Positions 42,286-51,329 of a DNA stretch of 64,000 nucleotides are shown here, piece after piece (position 1 is the stretch's first letter; each line of letters begins with the position of its first letter). The stretch covers positions 26,578 through 90,577 of the forward strand of contig JBEBHJ010000005.1 of the NCBI GenBank assembly GCA_040081075.1. The letters run 5' to 3'. The notes below the pieces were generated by a model. The model worked only from the letters and a program-made list of their open reading frames with translations. It did not search any database and was not told the origin of the DNA. The stretch is from JANJUB01 sp040081075. GTDB taxonomy: Bacteria > Armatimonadota > Fimbriimonadia > Fimbriimonadales > Fimbriimonadaceae. The translations under genes and the position numbers were made by a program.

Positions 42286-42291
42286 ATTATA
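42286..42291 (-). promoter_or_regulatory. -10 hexamer TATAAT of the antitoxin-toxin pair
   Basis: Perfect TATAAT on the minus strand, 8 nt before the CTG start and 32 bases beyond the tmRNA 3' end. Confidence 0.6.
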
Positions 42292-42323
42292 CATGACCCT
42301 TTTGCGCTCAATAAAAGAAAAAC

Positions 42324-42676
42324 TGGTGGAGGCGGGGGGAATTGAACCCCCTTCCAAAACCGGCGCACCTACCATTACCACGAGCGTCTCCTCTGTTCTT
42401 TTCTCGATGACGATCTCTCCCGAGGTCGGCTGATCATCACCCAGTTCGATTTGTTTTAACTCAGTCTGCTACGAACAGAAACTCGCTGAGCGATCCAGAT
42501 TTGGCGTCGCCCGAACTCTCTCCTACTGGCTCGAAGAGGGCGGACGCGCGGGCTTAATTAAGCCGCGAATGCGTAGTTATTGTTCGCAACTACTTGCGGT
42601 GCCGCTTTTAACGAGGCCAGCGGCGCCTCGGCTCGCAACGGAAAGTCGAACAGTTCTGTCGAACCCGTTCGCCCCC
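42324..42676 (-). ncRNA. ssrA: Transfer-messenger RNA
   Basis: 353 nt, minus strand. The 5' GGGGGCG pairs with 3' CGCCTCC of the acceptor stem (one G-T pair) and the gene encodes the terminal CCA. The 5' part has GGGTTCGACAG, typical of tmRNA; the T arm is GGGGGTTCAATTCCCCC. The tag frame is at 42558-42587: resume codon GCG after the AGUU context, peptide ANNNYAFAA, then TAA. It rescues stalled ribosomes with SmpB. A TATACT hexamer 13 nt upstream of the mature 5' end fits processing by RNase P. A T-rich stretch (GTTTTTCTTTTATT) follows the CCA. Confidence 0.95.
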
Positions 42677-42776
42677 ATGTGGTTTCAATAGTATAGAACG
42701 CCGCCGGGTGAGCCAGTGTTCCATACCGTAAGATTACTAGCTCGCAATCCTCACAGATTGTGGAACAACCATCCTG

Positions 42777-45425
42777 GTGGAATTGACCGGAACGTGGCGC
42801 GAGGTGCGCCGCTTGACAAAGGTTGGAGCGTTTGGCGCGATCTTTGGTGCATTAATTTTCGCAGCCAATAGCTTCGGCAATTGGCTGCAAGGCGACATAC
42901 CGGAGGTTCTCTTTGTGTTTGTCGCCTTGTTCAGCACGCTGTGGGCAAGTTCGGCCGCGTCAGAGCGTAGCCACAATCCTGGGCTCACTCATGCTCAGTC
43001 CTTGGGCTGGCGCTTTATCTCGTTGTATCCCATTATCTGCACCATTGGCCTCGTGTGGGCGTTGCTGGTCAAGTTGCCGCCTTTCCACTTTTTGGCATCG
43101 ATCCCAGCCGAGTCAACCCTTCGTATTGGTGCGCTACTCCCGTTGTTGTTGGGAATCAGCATGCTCATCAGTTCGGTACCCCGGCCGGGTCGAGTTCGAA
43201 ACATGCTCGATGCTGCGATTACTTCATCGAGTGTTGCGGTCTTTAGCTGGCACTTCGTCATAGCTCCCGTTTGGGGTGCATTGCGCTTTCGTCTCCTTTC
43301 CGATTGGAGTTTGCTCGCGTCGCCGATCGGTGCCGCGTTTGTGGTGTTTGTTTCCCTTACTCTCGTGTTCGCAGCAGCATCGATCGTTCGTTGGCGGAGC
43401 GGCGTTGTGGCGATTGGCGTCGGCGCACTGTTCATCGCGGTTGCAGACAACGGTAACACTTTGGAAATGCTAAAGCGCAGCAATTTGCCCGCATGGTTCG
43501 AACTCTTCTGGCCTTTGGGCATTGCCTGTTTCGCGATAGCAGCCCACTGTTGGCCTGCCACCAGCCACGACGTATCGGATATGCGCGATGAGTTGAAGCG
43601 ATCAGTGAATCGAACAAGAGCGCTGCTGAGCCTCATTGGGCCGTATATCGTAGCCGTAGGCAGCTTCGGAGTTGTGGCTGAAGCCGAGCTGTCTTCAAAC
43701 AAGAACGTCGGGACAGTCACATTCTTAATGGGTGGGTTCCTCATGGTCTTGGTTATTGCGCGCCAGATCACGACATTCTTTGAAAACCTGATCTTGGCTG
43801 ATCAGGTGACCAAGTTCAATGCTGACCTGGAGCAAATCGTTGAGCGCCGAACGGCTCAGCTAAATGCGCTCTACTCCCTATCGAAGGCAGTTGGCAACTC
43901 GCTTGATATTGAAGGCGTCCTCCGAAATTCGGCCGACCACGCTATACACGCGCTTGGCGGAGAAGCGGTGATCACCAACGTAACTCCATTCGCCTTTCTT
44001 GGAGTTTCTAGCCTCACCGAGTTCGTAAGGCATAGCGGGCTGGAGCAAGACTTGTGGGTTCTTGATCAGCTCAACATCTTGGAAGCCTCATGGGCTCCGG
44101 TGAGTGGGCAAATCCACGACAAGACCTTCAAACGCCACGCTAAGTACGTCTTAGCTCCGATCCTTAGCAAGGGTCGAAATTTCGGGTGGATTGCCGTAAT
44201 CCGCTGGAACGAGAGCTTTGATCAGAGCGACGGAACCCTTCTCGAGGGAGTTGCTTCGGAAGTTGGCACCGCGCTGGAGAACGCTCGGCTCTACGATGTG
44301 GCCAAACAAATGGCGGATATTGACTCTGTCACTGGTGTTCTGAACCACCGCGCGGCTCAGGAACGATTCGATTTCGCATTTGCCCACGCCAAGGACATGA
44401 ACGAGCCGTTTAGCGTTCTAATGGTTGACATCAACAACTTCAAATTCTTCAATGACACCTACGGACACCTGGCCGGTGACCAGGTGTTGAAGAGTATTGC
44501 AAAGGCGATGCGTAACGTCACTCGGCCTCACGATGTCATCGCACGATATGGGGGGGATGAGTTCCTCATCATTTTGCCGAACTCAGCTCTTGCGGATGCA
44601 ACTGCACTTGCTGAGTGCCTGATGGACCGCGTCGCTCAAGAAGGATATCCCGAACCTGGGTCTGATCGCGTGATTCCGTATTCGGTCAGCATAGGAACGG
44701 CCGCATTCCCCGAGACCGCGAAGACCCGCAACGAAATGCTTTATCAGGCCGACAGCGAGATGTACAAAGTAAAGCGTAGCGAATCGGCTTCGGCTCCGGT
44801 TAAGAAAGCCATTCGAAAGCCATCGTCTACAACCGGTGAAACTTTCGACCTTCTCGACTCGATGATCAACGCGGTTGACAACAAGGACTACTACACCCGG
44901 GCTCATAGCGAGGAATTCACAGAATACGCGCTCTGGATTGCTACTGAACTGGGTCTCTCAGAAGAAGCACGAAAGACGATTCGCTACGCGGGCCTGCTCC
45001 ATGACGTGGGCAAGATTGGCATTCCCGATGAGATTTTGAGGAAACCCGGTCACCTTTCCGACGAAGAGTACGACGTGATGAAACAACATCCGGTTGTCGG
45101 GGCGATGATCGTGAGTTCGATGCCCGGCATGTCCGACATCCTTCCTGGAGTGAAATACCACCACGAGCGTTGGGACGGTAAGGGTTATCCCGAGGGGCTG
45201 GCGGGGGAAAATATTCCGATGCTCGGCCGCCTGCTCGCGGTTCCTGATACCTTCAGCGCGATGACTACAGATCGCCCCTACCGAAAGGGAATGTCGCAGG
45301 GTGTCGCGCTGGCCAAAATCAAGGAGGGTGCGGGTACCCAATTCGATCCGACCATTGTGGAGGCGTTCTCAAGAGCGCTCGCAAAGCGTGTTCAGCCAGA
45401 AGAATCAGAATCCGTTGCAGCCTAG
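42777..45425 (+). CDS. Membrane GAF-GGDEF-HD-GYP bifunctional c-di-GMP protein
   Basis: 882 residues from GTG 42777. N-terminal membrane part with about nine helices (15-340), a helical linker (DLEQIVERRTAQLNALYSLS), a GAF domain (about 370-510), then GGDEF with intact YGGDEF near residue 591 and an RPHD inhibitory-site motif five residues before it, then HD-GYP with HDVGKIGIPD near 742 and HHERWDGKGYPEGL near 800. Both synthesis and degradation of cyclic di-GMP are possible. The membrane part resembles 7TMR/MASE-type sensors without a known ligand. Start choice uncertain: no Shine-Dalgarno, and the upstream 100 bases carry several weak -10-like hexamers. Confidence 0.93.
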   Translation: MELTGTWREVRRLTKVGAFGAIFGALIFAANSFGNWLQGDIPEVLFVFVALFSTLWASSAASERSHNPGLTHAQSLGWRFISLYPIICTIGLVWALLVKLPPFHFLASIPAESTLRIGALLPLLLGISMLISSVPRPGRVRNMLDAAITSSSVAVFSWHFVIAPVWGALRFRLLSDWSLLASPIGAAFVVFVSLTLVFAAASIVRWRSGVVAIGVGALFIAVADNGNTLEMLKRSNLPAWFELFWPLGIACFAIAAHCWPATSHDVSDMRDELKRSVNRTRALLSLIGPYIVAVGSFGVVAEAELSSNKNVGTVTFLMGGFLMVLVIARQITTFFENLILADQVTKFNADLEQIVERRTAQLNALYSLSKAVGNSLDIEGVLRNSADHAIHALGGEAVITNVTPFAFLGVSSLTEFVRHSGLEQDLWVLDQLNILEASWAPVSGQIHDKTFKRHAKYVLAPILSKGRNFGWIAVIRWNESFDQSDGTLLEGVASEVGTALENARLYDVAKQMADIDSVTGVLNHRAAQERFDFAFAHAKDMNEPFSVLMVDINNFKFFNDTYGHLAGDQVLKSIAKAMRNVTRPHDVIARYGGDEFLIILPNSALADATALAECLMDRVAQEGYPEPGSDRVIPYSVSIGTAAFPETAKTRNEMLYQADSEMYKVKRSESASAPVKKAIRKPSSTTGETFDLLDSMINAVDNKDYYTRAHSEEFTEYALWIATELGLSEEARKTIRYAGLLHDVGKIGIPDEILRKPGHLSDEEYDVMKQHPVVGAMIVSSMPGMSDILPGVKYHHERWDGKGYPEGLAGENIPMLGRLLAVPDTFSAMTTDRPYRKGMSQGVALAKIKEGAGTQFDPTIVEAFSRALAKRVQPEESESVAA

Positions 45426-45488
45426 CCCTGCAAAAATTACGGGGATCTGCCGAAAACTAAACAAGAGTCATCTTTAGGACGCTTGTGA

Positions 45489-45767
45489 ATGGGAAGTAAG
45501 CAAACAAATCGCAACGCCGGACGCGCTGTTTCAATCAGTGCGGCGAGCGTGATCACGGGGATCGAAATCCACACGCTTCGCTATTGGGAGCGCGAATTCG
45601 CTGAATTCCTGCATCCAGAAAGGACTGAAGGTGGTCAACGCCGCTACGGTCCCAAAGATATTCAAACACTCTTCCTCGTAAAGCGGCTCCTGCGCGATGA
45701 GATGTTTAGCATTGCAGGTGCTAGAAAACACCTTTGGGCTCTAGCCGAGAAGCGCAAGGCGGCCTAA
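45489..45767 (+). CDS. MerR-family HTH protein, short
   Basis: 92 residues. The winged helix of MerR proteins is clear: VSISAASVITGIEIHTLRYWEREF, EGGQRRYGPKDIQTLFLVKRLL. It lacks the long dimerisation helix and effector domain, so it resembles the small MerR-like regulators beside division, chaperone or competence genes. The downstream GT2-TPR gene starts 4 bases after its stop, so the two are cotranscribed and the HTH protein may regulate that gene or itself. Confidence 0.88.
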   Translation: MGSKQTNRNAGRAVSISAASVITGIEIHTLRYWEREFAEFLHPERTEGGQRRYGPKDIQTLFLVKRLLRDEMFSIAGARKHLWALAEKRKAA

Positions 45768-45771
45768 GAAT

Positions 45772-47784
45772 ATGAGCGCCACAACACAAAAGGCCCGAGC
45801 ACTTCACCGGCAACTCAAATTTATTGTGGCGAGAGAGCTTCTCACCTCGGAGCTAAAGAGAGCCCCTGATTGCCCCGCGCTGAACGCGGAATACGGGTAT
45901 CAACTCTGCTTTGCTCAAAAGGAGTTTGAAGCGGTCCCCTATTGGGAAAAATCCGGTGGTAACGAAGAACTGCGCCAAATTCTCGTCAACTATTTCCATT
46001 GCCGAAAGCAATTGACCGATAAGCTCGGAATCCCTGATCTTGAGGCTGAATCGTTGGCCAAAAGGGTTCCGGGTAGTCCGACAAACGGGATTGGAGCCAA
46101 ACTCTCAGCCTGTTTGATTGTTAAGAACGAGGAGAAGCATCTCGATCGATGTTTGAACTCTCTGAAAGGAGTTTGCGATGAGATTGTTGTCGTGGACACG
46201 GGTTCAACCGACAAGACCGTTGAGATTGCCCTCCGCCATGGAGCGACGATCGGGCACTTTGAATGGTGTAACGATTTTGCCGCCGCCCGAAACGCGAGTC
46301 TGGAACTGGCAACGGGAAACTGGGCCCTTTGGATTGATGCGGACGAAGAGCTCACGGAGGAGTCCAAGAAATCATTTCTTGAGGCACTGAGCCGACCTCA
46401 CTTCGGCGGATTCTATGTCCAGATCGTCAACTTCCTGGATGACACGAACGAGCTGAACAACTACGTTCATGCGCCCGTCCGTTTATTCCGTTTGACGCCG
46501 GAAATCCGATTTGAAGGTCGAATTCACGAGCAGATATTGAACTCTTTTGAGAAGCATAACCTGATTGCGGCGACACTTTCGAATGCAAAAATCAACCATT
46601 ACGGCTACGCTCCAAGTGTGATGCAGGAGAAGGATAAGCTCGCCCGAACGATCGAGATGCTTGAGCGGGAAGTGGCGGAAAATCCAAACGACGCGTTTCA
46701 ACTTTTCAACTTGGCCAATGCCTACGCCGTGGGGAAGGCTTATGCCAACACGGAAGCAGCTTGTCGGCGCGCGCTCCCTCACTTGGTCAAAGAAATGCCG
46801 TTCGCAACGGTGACCTATCAACTTTTGGCATCCTCGTTGATCAGCCAAGGCAAGCACTCCGAAGCAGTCGCGATTTGTGATGAAGCAAAATCTCGCGGCT
46901 TCCATACACTCCTCAACGATTTTGAGCGGGCACACGCCCTTTTCCGTTTGGGCCGATTTCCGCAGGCATTGGAAGCTCTTGACCGCTGTCTTTCAGCCGA
47001 ATGGACCTCTGCGATCACGGGCGACTCGGGAATCCAAACCTATAAGGGTCAGGTTTTGAAAGCACAGATACTCAGCGGCTTGGGTCGGAATGAAGAAGCA
47101 CTTTCGAACGTCGACGAAGCCTTGAAATCCGATCCGAATTTCCCGATTGGGCTACTGGCTCGAGCACAAATCTTGCAACGCATGGAACATCGGCTCGAAG
47201 CTGGTTATGCCTACCTAGCCGTTGCGAGCAAGCCGGGATACGAGAACGCATACGCGCTCGCTGGCGGCGAATTCCTGCTTGCAGGAGACTATCATTTGGC
47301 GGTTTTGCCCCTGCAAACTGCGCTCAAGGTAAGCGCAACGAAGGACGTTGTTCAGGCGCTGTTGATCGCTTCCGAAACGGCCGAGAGATCAATACGCTTG
47401 GAGAGCTATGCTGCTATTGAAGCTTGTGGCCTCGCTGATGAACTTGTTTACACAAACTGGGGGAGACTGCTCTCGGATCAAGATGACATTGTTGGCGCGC
47501 TGGAAAAGTTTCAACTTGCTCTCAACATCGCCCCAAACAACGCGAACGCGTATTTCAACGCCGGTGATTTACTGTATCGCATCGGAGGATTTAACGAGGC
47601 GGCTCGCATGTACGAAGCTGGTCTCAAGTTGGACCCCACGAACTGTGAGGGGTGGTTTGTGTTTGGAAATAGTCTCGCCCAAGGCGATGTACCTCAAGCG
47701 GCGGTTCTCGCCTATAACCAAGTTTTAACCCTCAATCCCGAACACCAAGGCGCGCGACACAATCGCGAACTCATGGCGGCATAA
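45772..47784 (+). CDS. Family 2 glycosyltransferase fused to TPR repeats
   Basis: 670 residues. N-terminal 100 residues are helical; the GT2 domain follows (about 105-290): LSACLIVKNEEKHLDRCL, IVVVDTGSTDKT, and the nucleotide/metal DxD in IDADEEL. Then at least seven TPR-like helical pairs to the C-terminus (for example NANAYFNAGDLLYRIGGFNE). Such SunS-like or cell-surface GTs add sugars to peptides or surface glycans, and the TPRs hold the acceptor. No signal peptide, so cytoplasmic or membrane-associated. Cotranscribed with the MerR gene. Confidence 0.88.
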   Translation: MSATTQKARALHRQLKFIVARELLTSELKRAPDCPALNAEYGYQLCFAQKEFEAVPYWEKSGGNEELRQILVNYFHCRKQLTDKLGIPDLEAESLAKRVPGSPTNGIGAKLSACLIVKNEEKHLDRCLNSLKGVCDEIVVVDTGSTDKTVEIALRHGATIGHFEWCNDFAAARNASLELATGNWALWIDADEELTEESKKSFLEALSRPHFGGFYVQIVNFLDDTNELNNYVHAPVRLFRLTPEIRFEGRIHEQILNSFEKHNLIAATLSNAKINHYGYAPSVMQEKDKLARTIEMLEREVAENPNDAFQLFNLANAYAVGKAYANTEAACRRALPHLVKEMPFATVTYQLLASSLISQGKHSEAVAICDEAKSRGFHTLLNDFERAHALFRLGRFPQALEALDRCLSAEWTSAITGDSGIQTYKGQVLKAQILSGLGRNEEALSNVDEALKSDPNFPIGLLARAQILQRMEHRLEAGYAYLAVASKPGYENAYALAGGEFLLAGDYHLAVLPLQTALKVSATKDVVQALLIASETAERSIRLESYAAIEACGLADELVYTNWGRLLSDQDDIVGALEKFQLALNIAPNNANAYFNAGDLLYRIGGFNEAARMYEAGLKLDPTNCEGWFVFGNSLAQGDVPQAAVLAYNQVLTLNPEHQGARHNRELMAA

Positions 47785-47818
47785 ATAAAAAACCCCCACA
47801 ATCTTGCGATTGCGAGGG
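47785..47818 (-). terminator. Intrinsic terminator of the small lipoprotein gene
   Basis: Eleven-pair stem CCCTCGCAATC/GATTGTGGGGG (two G-T pairs) with a GCAA loop, followed on the minus strand by TTTTTTATT. Also abuts the end of the convergent GT2-TPR gene. Confidence 0.85.
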
Positions 47819-47837
47819 CCAGGTTGTTGAAGCTAAA

Positions 47838-47969
47838 TTACTTGCCTTCTTCTGTCTTTGTCTCAGTCTTTGGTGCTTCGTCGGTCTTAGCAGCATCGCC
47901 ACCAGAGCAACCGCCGAGAACTACGCCGAATGCACATACTACGAGAATAAGTGTGAAAATCTTTTTCAT
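47838..47969 (-). CDS. 43-residue lipoprotein
   Basis: ATG 47969 to TAA 47838, too short for most ORF cut-offs. Signal MKKIFTLILVVCAFGVVLGG followed by Cys21, a clear lipobox (VLGGC), then a mature peptide of 23 residues rich in Gly, Thr, Lys and Glu (SGGDAAKTDEAPK, ETKTEEGK). A strong AGGAGGT lies 11 nt upstream, and a leader hairpin GCGAGT/ACTCGC sits at the predicted 5' end, after TATAAA at 48015-48020. Ends in a strong terminator, so it is a deliberately expressed unit. Likely an anchored spacer or surface peptide; function unknown. Confidence 0.85.
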   Translation of the reverse strand: MKKIFTLILVVCAFGVVLGGCSGGDAAKTDEAPKTETKTEEGK

Positions 47970-48097
47970 TGTTTTATTTGACCTCCTGAGTCAGCGAGTG
48001 GAACTCGCGGTTCTTTTATACCGGAATCCACCCACACTTTGCCAATACGTGTGGAAAACAAATTAAGATTCACAAAAATATGTCACCCTTCTGACGA

Positions 48098-48970
48098 ATG
48101 TTTAAGCGGCTGATGCAGCAGGTTGACCGGGCACTCGGTCGGGGCGTGATTGATGATCAGCTTTACGATGAGCTTGAAGAAGCGCTTTTGCAAGCCGACA
48201 CCCATATCAATACCGCCCAAGAGATCCTCGAAGAGCTGCGCCGCGCAGTTCGCGATGAGAAGATCACCGATCCGGTAGGTATGAAGTCCCGCCTCAAGCA
48301 GTCCATCGCCGACCGGATGCGGCAGGATGGTGCGCCGGGGCTGATTGTTGCCAACTCAAACCCGACCGTGTTTGTCTTCGTCGGAGTAAATGGCGTCGGC
48401 AAAACGACAACAATTGCGAAGGTCGCCCATCTGTTAAAGCGCAAAGGTTTTTCTGTTCTCTTGGCGGCTGGTGATACGTTTAGAGCGGCGGCAATCGAGC
48501 AACTGGAAACGTGGGCTCAACGGGTGGGGTGTGAAATCGTCAAATCGCAACCAGGGGGAGATAGCGGCGCCGTGATTTTTGATGCGATTCAAGCCGCCAA
48601 GTCGCGCGGAATCGAGTTCGTCTTAGCCGATACCGCTGGTCGTCAACACAGTAAACAGAACCTCATGCTTGAACTTCAAAAGGTCTCGCATGTTGCGGAA
48701 AAGTCGCTGGGACGAGCTCCGGATGAAGTGTTGCTTGTGCTGGACGCCAATACGGGTCAAAACGCCGTTCGACAAGCCGAAGAGTTCACCAAAGTGGCCG
48801 GAATTACCGGTATCGTTCTTACCAAACTTGATGGAACGGCAAAGGGCGGTGCCATGCTTGGCCTTTACAAGAAGCTCAAAGTGCCGGTGAAGTTCATCGG
48901 TATCGGCGAGAAGGTCGGCGACCTGAAAGACTTTAAGGCGGATGATTTCGCCGCCAGCATGTTTGAGTAG
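48098..48970 (+). CDS. ftsY: Signal recognition particle receptor FtsY
   Basis: 290 residues, the short form without an acidic A domain. NG-domain GTPase: N-domain helices to residue 85, then GVNGVGKTTTIAK (P-loop, near 96), DTFRAAAIEQLETWA, DTAGRQHSKQNL, and TKLDGTAKGG with the C-terminal EKVGDLKDF. It receives ribosome-nascent chains from Ffh at the membrane. No ffh in the window. SelA starts 2 bases after its stop, so the two share a transcript. Confidence 0.96.
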   Translation: MFKRLMQQVDRALGRGVIDDQLYDELEEALLQADTHINTAQEILEELRRAVRDEKITDPVGMKSRLKQSIADRMRQDGAPGLIVANSNPTVFVFVGVNGVGKTTTIAKVAHLLKRKGFSVLLAAGDTFRAAAIEQLETWAQRVGCEIVKSQPGGDSGAVIFDAIQAAKSRGIEFVLADTAGRQHSKQNLMLELQKVSHVAEKSLGRAPDEVLLVLDANTGQNAVRQAEEFTKVAGITGIVLTKLDGTAKGGAMLGLYKKLKVPVKFIGIGEKVGDLKDFKADDFAASMFE

Positions 48971-48972
48971 CC

Positions 48973-50277
48973 ATGAGCCTCCGAGACTTACCCAAAGTTG
49001 ATGTTCTCGCCTCTGCTGCAGAGCTGGTTTCCTTTACCCCCGAGGTCAGGATCGCTTCTGCTAGGCATGCGATCGACCTTGGTCGCTTACGCATCGGGGC
49101 CGGGCAGCCCATGGGGAACTTGCTTGAATCCGCCCTCAATCACGCCAATGCGCTCTCCCTACCCTCGATGGTTCCCGTGATCAATGCGAGTGGGGTGATT
49201 CTGCACACCGGACTTGGTCGTGCTCGCCTGGCGGCGAGTGTCGCACAAGAGTTGGGCCAGTTGGCGGCAAACCACGCCCGCGTTGAGTTCGATTTGGAGA
49301 CGGGCAAACGGGGTGATCGCCAGGATCATGTCCGTGAACTCCTGTGTTACCTCACCGGGGCTGAGGATGCCTACGTCGTGAACAACTGTGCCGCCGCCGT
49401 ATTCTTGAGTCTCTCCGCTCTCGCCAAACGCAAGGAAGTCATCCTATCGCGGGGCGAGATGGTGGAAATTGGAGGCGCGTTTCGAATGCCCGATGTTGTG
49501 CGCCAATCGGGGTGTAAACTCGTTGAAATTGGATGCACAAATAAGACGCACGTCAAGGATTACTCAGAGGCAATTTCATCGCGGACCGCCGCGATTCTGA
49601 GGTGCCATCCAAGCAACTTCCACATCGTGGGATTTACCGAAACCCCCACAACCGAAGAGTTAGCGGGACTCGCTCAGCAACATGGTGTCGTGTTAATTTA
49701 CGACGTGGGTTCGGGGTGCCTCGTAGACACCTCTCAGTTCGGTCTCCCGCGAGAACCAGTCTTGGGCGAGAGTCTTAAACAAGGGGCAGACCTTGTGCTG
49801 TCAAGCGGAGATAAGATGTTGGGTGGGCCACAATCAGGCTTGATTTTAGGATCAAAGAGTCTCATGTCGCGCATCAAGAAGCACCCATTGGCGAGGGCGG
49901 TGCGGATTGACAAACTGAGCCTATACGCTCTAGACGCAACCTTGAAACTTTATGTAAACGGTCGCCAAAACGAAATCCCAACCCTTCGCTACCTGAATCG
50001 GGATTTGGCGGAAGTGAAGGCATTCGCCGAGCGCATTGCTAAAGCTTGCGGAGGGGATGTGAGCGAGGCCCTTACCGAAACCGGAGGCGGCTCCATACCT
50101 GGTCAGGGGGTCAAGACGTGGCGTGTTTCATTACCCCAAGGCAAGCCAGAACGCCAAATGAGGAGCTTGCGAGAACTCTCGGTCCCGGTGATTGGGCGCA
50201 TTGAAGCTGGGAGGGTGTGGTTGGACCCCCGAACTTGTGACGAAAACGAAGTTCGGTTCATCGAGAGCAGTTTTTAG
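48973..50277 (+). CDS. selA: L-seryl-tRNA(Sec) selenium transferase
   Basis: 434 residues. PLP-dependent enzyme that converts Ser-tRNA(Sec) to Sec-tRNA(Sec) with selenophosphate. N-terminal helical tRNA-binding domain; PVINASGVILHTGLGRA; the PLP Lys in LSSGDKMLGGPQSGLI near residue 280; GGGSIPGQ. Start 2 bases after ftsY. The window has no selB, selD, selC or visible selenoprotein gene, so the pathway partners must be elsewhere. A role in a SelA-like enzyme of different specificity is possible but motifs are canonical. Confidence 0.93.
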   Translation: MSLRDLPKVDVLASAAELVSFTPEVRIASARHAIDLGRLRIGAGQPMGNLLESALNHANALSLPSMVPVINASGVILHTGLGRARLAASVAQELGQLAANHARVEFDLETGKRGDRQDHVRELLCYLTGAEDAYVVNNCAAAVFLSLSALAKRKEVILSRGEMVEIGGAFRMPDVVRQSGCKLVEIGCTNKTHVKDYSEAISSRTAAILRCHPSNFHIVGFTETPTTEELAGLAQQHGVVLIYDVGSGCLVDTSQFGLPREPVLGESLKQGADLVLSSGDKMLGGPQSGLILGSKSLMSRIKKHPLARAVRIDKLSLYALDATLKLYVNGRQNEIPTLRYLNRDLAEVKAFAERIAKACGGDVSEALTETGGGSIPGQGVKTWRVSLPQGKPERQMRSLRELSVPVIGRIEAGRVWLDPRTCDENEVRFIESSF

Positions 50278-50330
50278 CCGGCATTCTGAGCGAATGACTT
50301 CCATCATAGCGCCGCATACGTCGAATGAGT

Positions 50331-50336
50331 TACGCT
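50331..50336 (+). promoter_or_regulatory. -10 hexamer TACGCT of the Moco operon
   Basis: TACGCT ends 6 nt before ATG 50343. It lies inside the start of a longer in-frame reading from ATG 50325, which argues for the shorter start. Confidence 0.4.
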
Positions 50337-50342
50337 AATCCA

Positions 50343-51329
50343 ATGATGAACCCGCTTGTAGATCGCTTCGGGCGCATCCACACCTACTTGCGTGTTTCGG
50401 TGACGGACCGATGTAACTTCCGGTGTCAATATTGTATGCCTCCTGACGGCTTGGATTGGCTCAATCGAACTGAAATTCTGAGTTTTGAGGAAATTGAGAG
50501 ACTCGCCCGACTATTCGCAAAGATGGGGGTCAACAAAATTCGCTTAACCGGCGGCGAGCCGACCGTCAGAAAAGACTTGACGACCCTTATGGAGCGCCTG
50601 AGCTCGATAGAAGGGGTCAACTCGCTCCTTATGACCACTAACGGTACGACGCTCATTACCAAGGCAAGAGAGTATCGAAGCGCGGGGTTGAACGGAATCA
50701 ACATCAGCATCGACTCTTTGGATCGCACAAAGTTTGAGAAAATCACGCTGCGGGACGAGCTGCCGAGGGTTTTGCGGGGCATCGATGCAGCTATCTCAGC
50801 CGGATTTGACTCCATAAAGATCAATGTGGTCGTTATGGAAGGCGTCAACGACTCTGAACTGCTCGATTTCGTAGAATTCGCGAGGCAGCGCCCCATCACC
50901 GTACGATTTATTGAGTTTATGCCCTTTGAAGGCAACGGTTGGCGTCCAAATTCAGTCGTGTCTTACGCGCAGATGCGTAGCATGATCGAAGCCAAGCACG
51001 AACTAATTTCAGTTGACGTCGAAGCAAATGCCGTGGGCAAAGACTTCGCTATCAAAGATCATCTAGGGCAAATCGGCTTCGTCACATCCATGACTGATAG
51101 CTTCTGCTCCACGTGCAATCGGGTTCGCTTAACCGCCGAGGGTCAATTTAAGGCGTGCCTGTTTGCTGGCGCGGAAACAAGCCTTCGTGACCCCATGCGA
51201 TCTGGCGCGAAAGATGATGAGCTTGCCGAGATCATTCGGGCGAGTCTTAACCAAAAGTGGAGGGCCCATCCCCCCATGAACCTGCTCCCTCAGGTATCAA
51301 ATAGGAGCATGGTGGCAATCGGTGGCTAG
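50343..51329 (+). CDS. moaA: GTP 3',8-cyclase MoaA
   Basis: About 328 residues. Radical SAM enzyme for the first step of molybdenum cofactor synthesis. N-terminal CNFRCQYCMP cluster motif, GGEPTVRKDL, and the C-terminal second 4Fe-4S cluster CSTCNRVRLTAEGQFKACLF. Start set at ATG 50343 on promoter geometry and the family-typical MNPLVDRFGRIHTYLR; ATG 50325 would add six residues. The C-terminal GG (VAIGG) for active-site activation is present. First gene of a moaA-moaCB-moeA-moaD-moaE fusion-tauE run; its stop overlaps the next start. Confidence 0.96.
   Translation: MMNPLVDRFGRIHTYLRVSVTDRCNFRCQYCMPPDGLDWLNRTEILSFEEIERLARLFAKMGVNKIRLTGGEPTVRKDLTTLMERLSSIEGVNSLLMTTNGTTLITKAREYRSAGLNGINISIDSLDRTKFEKITLRDELPRVLRGIDAAISAGFDSIKINVVVMEGVNDSELLDFVEFARQRPITVRFIEFMPFEGNGWRPNSVVSYAQMRSMIEAKHELISVDVEANAVGKDFAIKDHLGQIGFVTSMTDSFCSTCNRVRLTAEGQFKACLFAGAETSLRDPMRSGAKDDELAEIIRASLNQKWRAHPPMNLLPQVSNRSMVAIGG

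Noticed and set aside
42995..43771. 258-codon minus-strand frame opposite the GGDEF/HD-GYP gene
   Set aside because: Antisense of membrane-helix codons; low-complexity Thr/Ala/Asn protein without family match.
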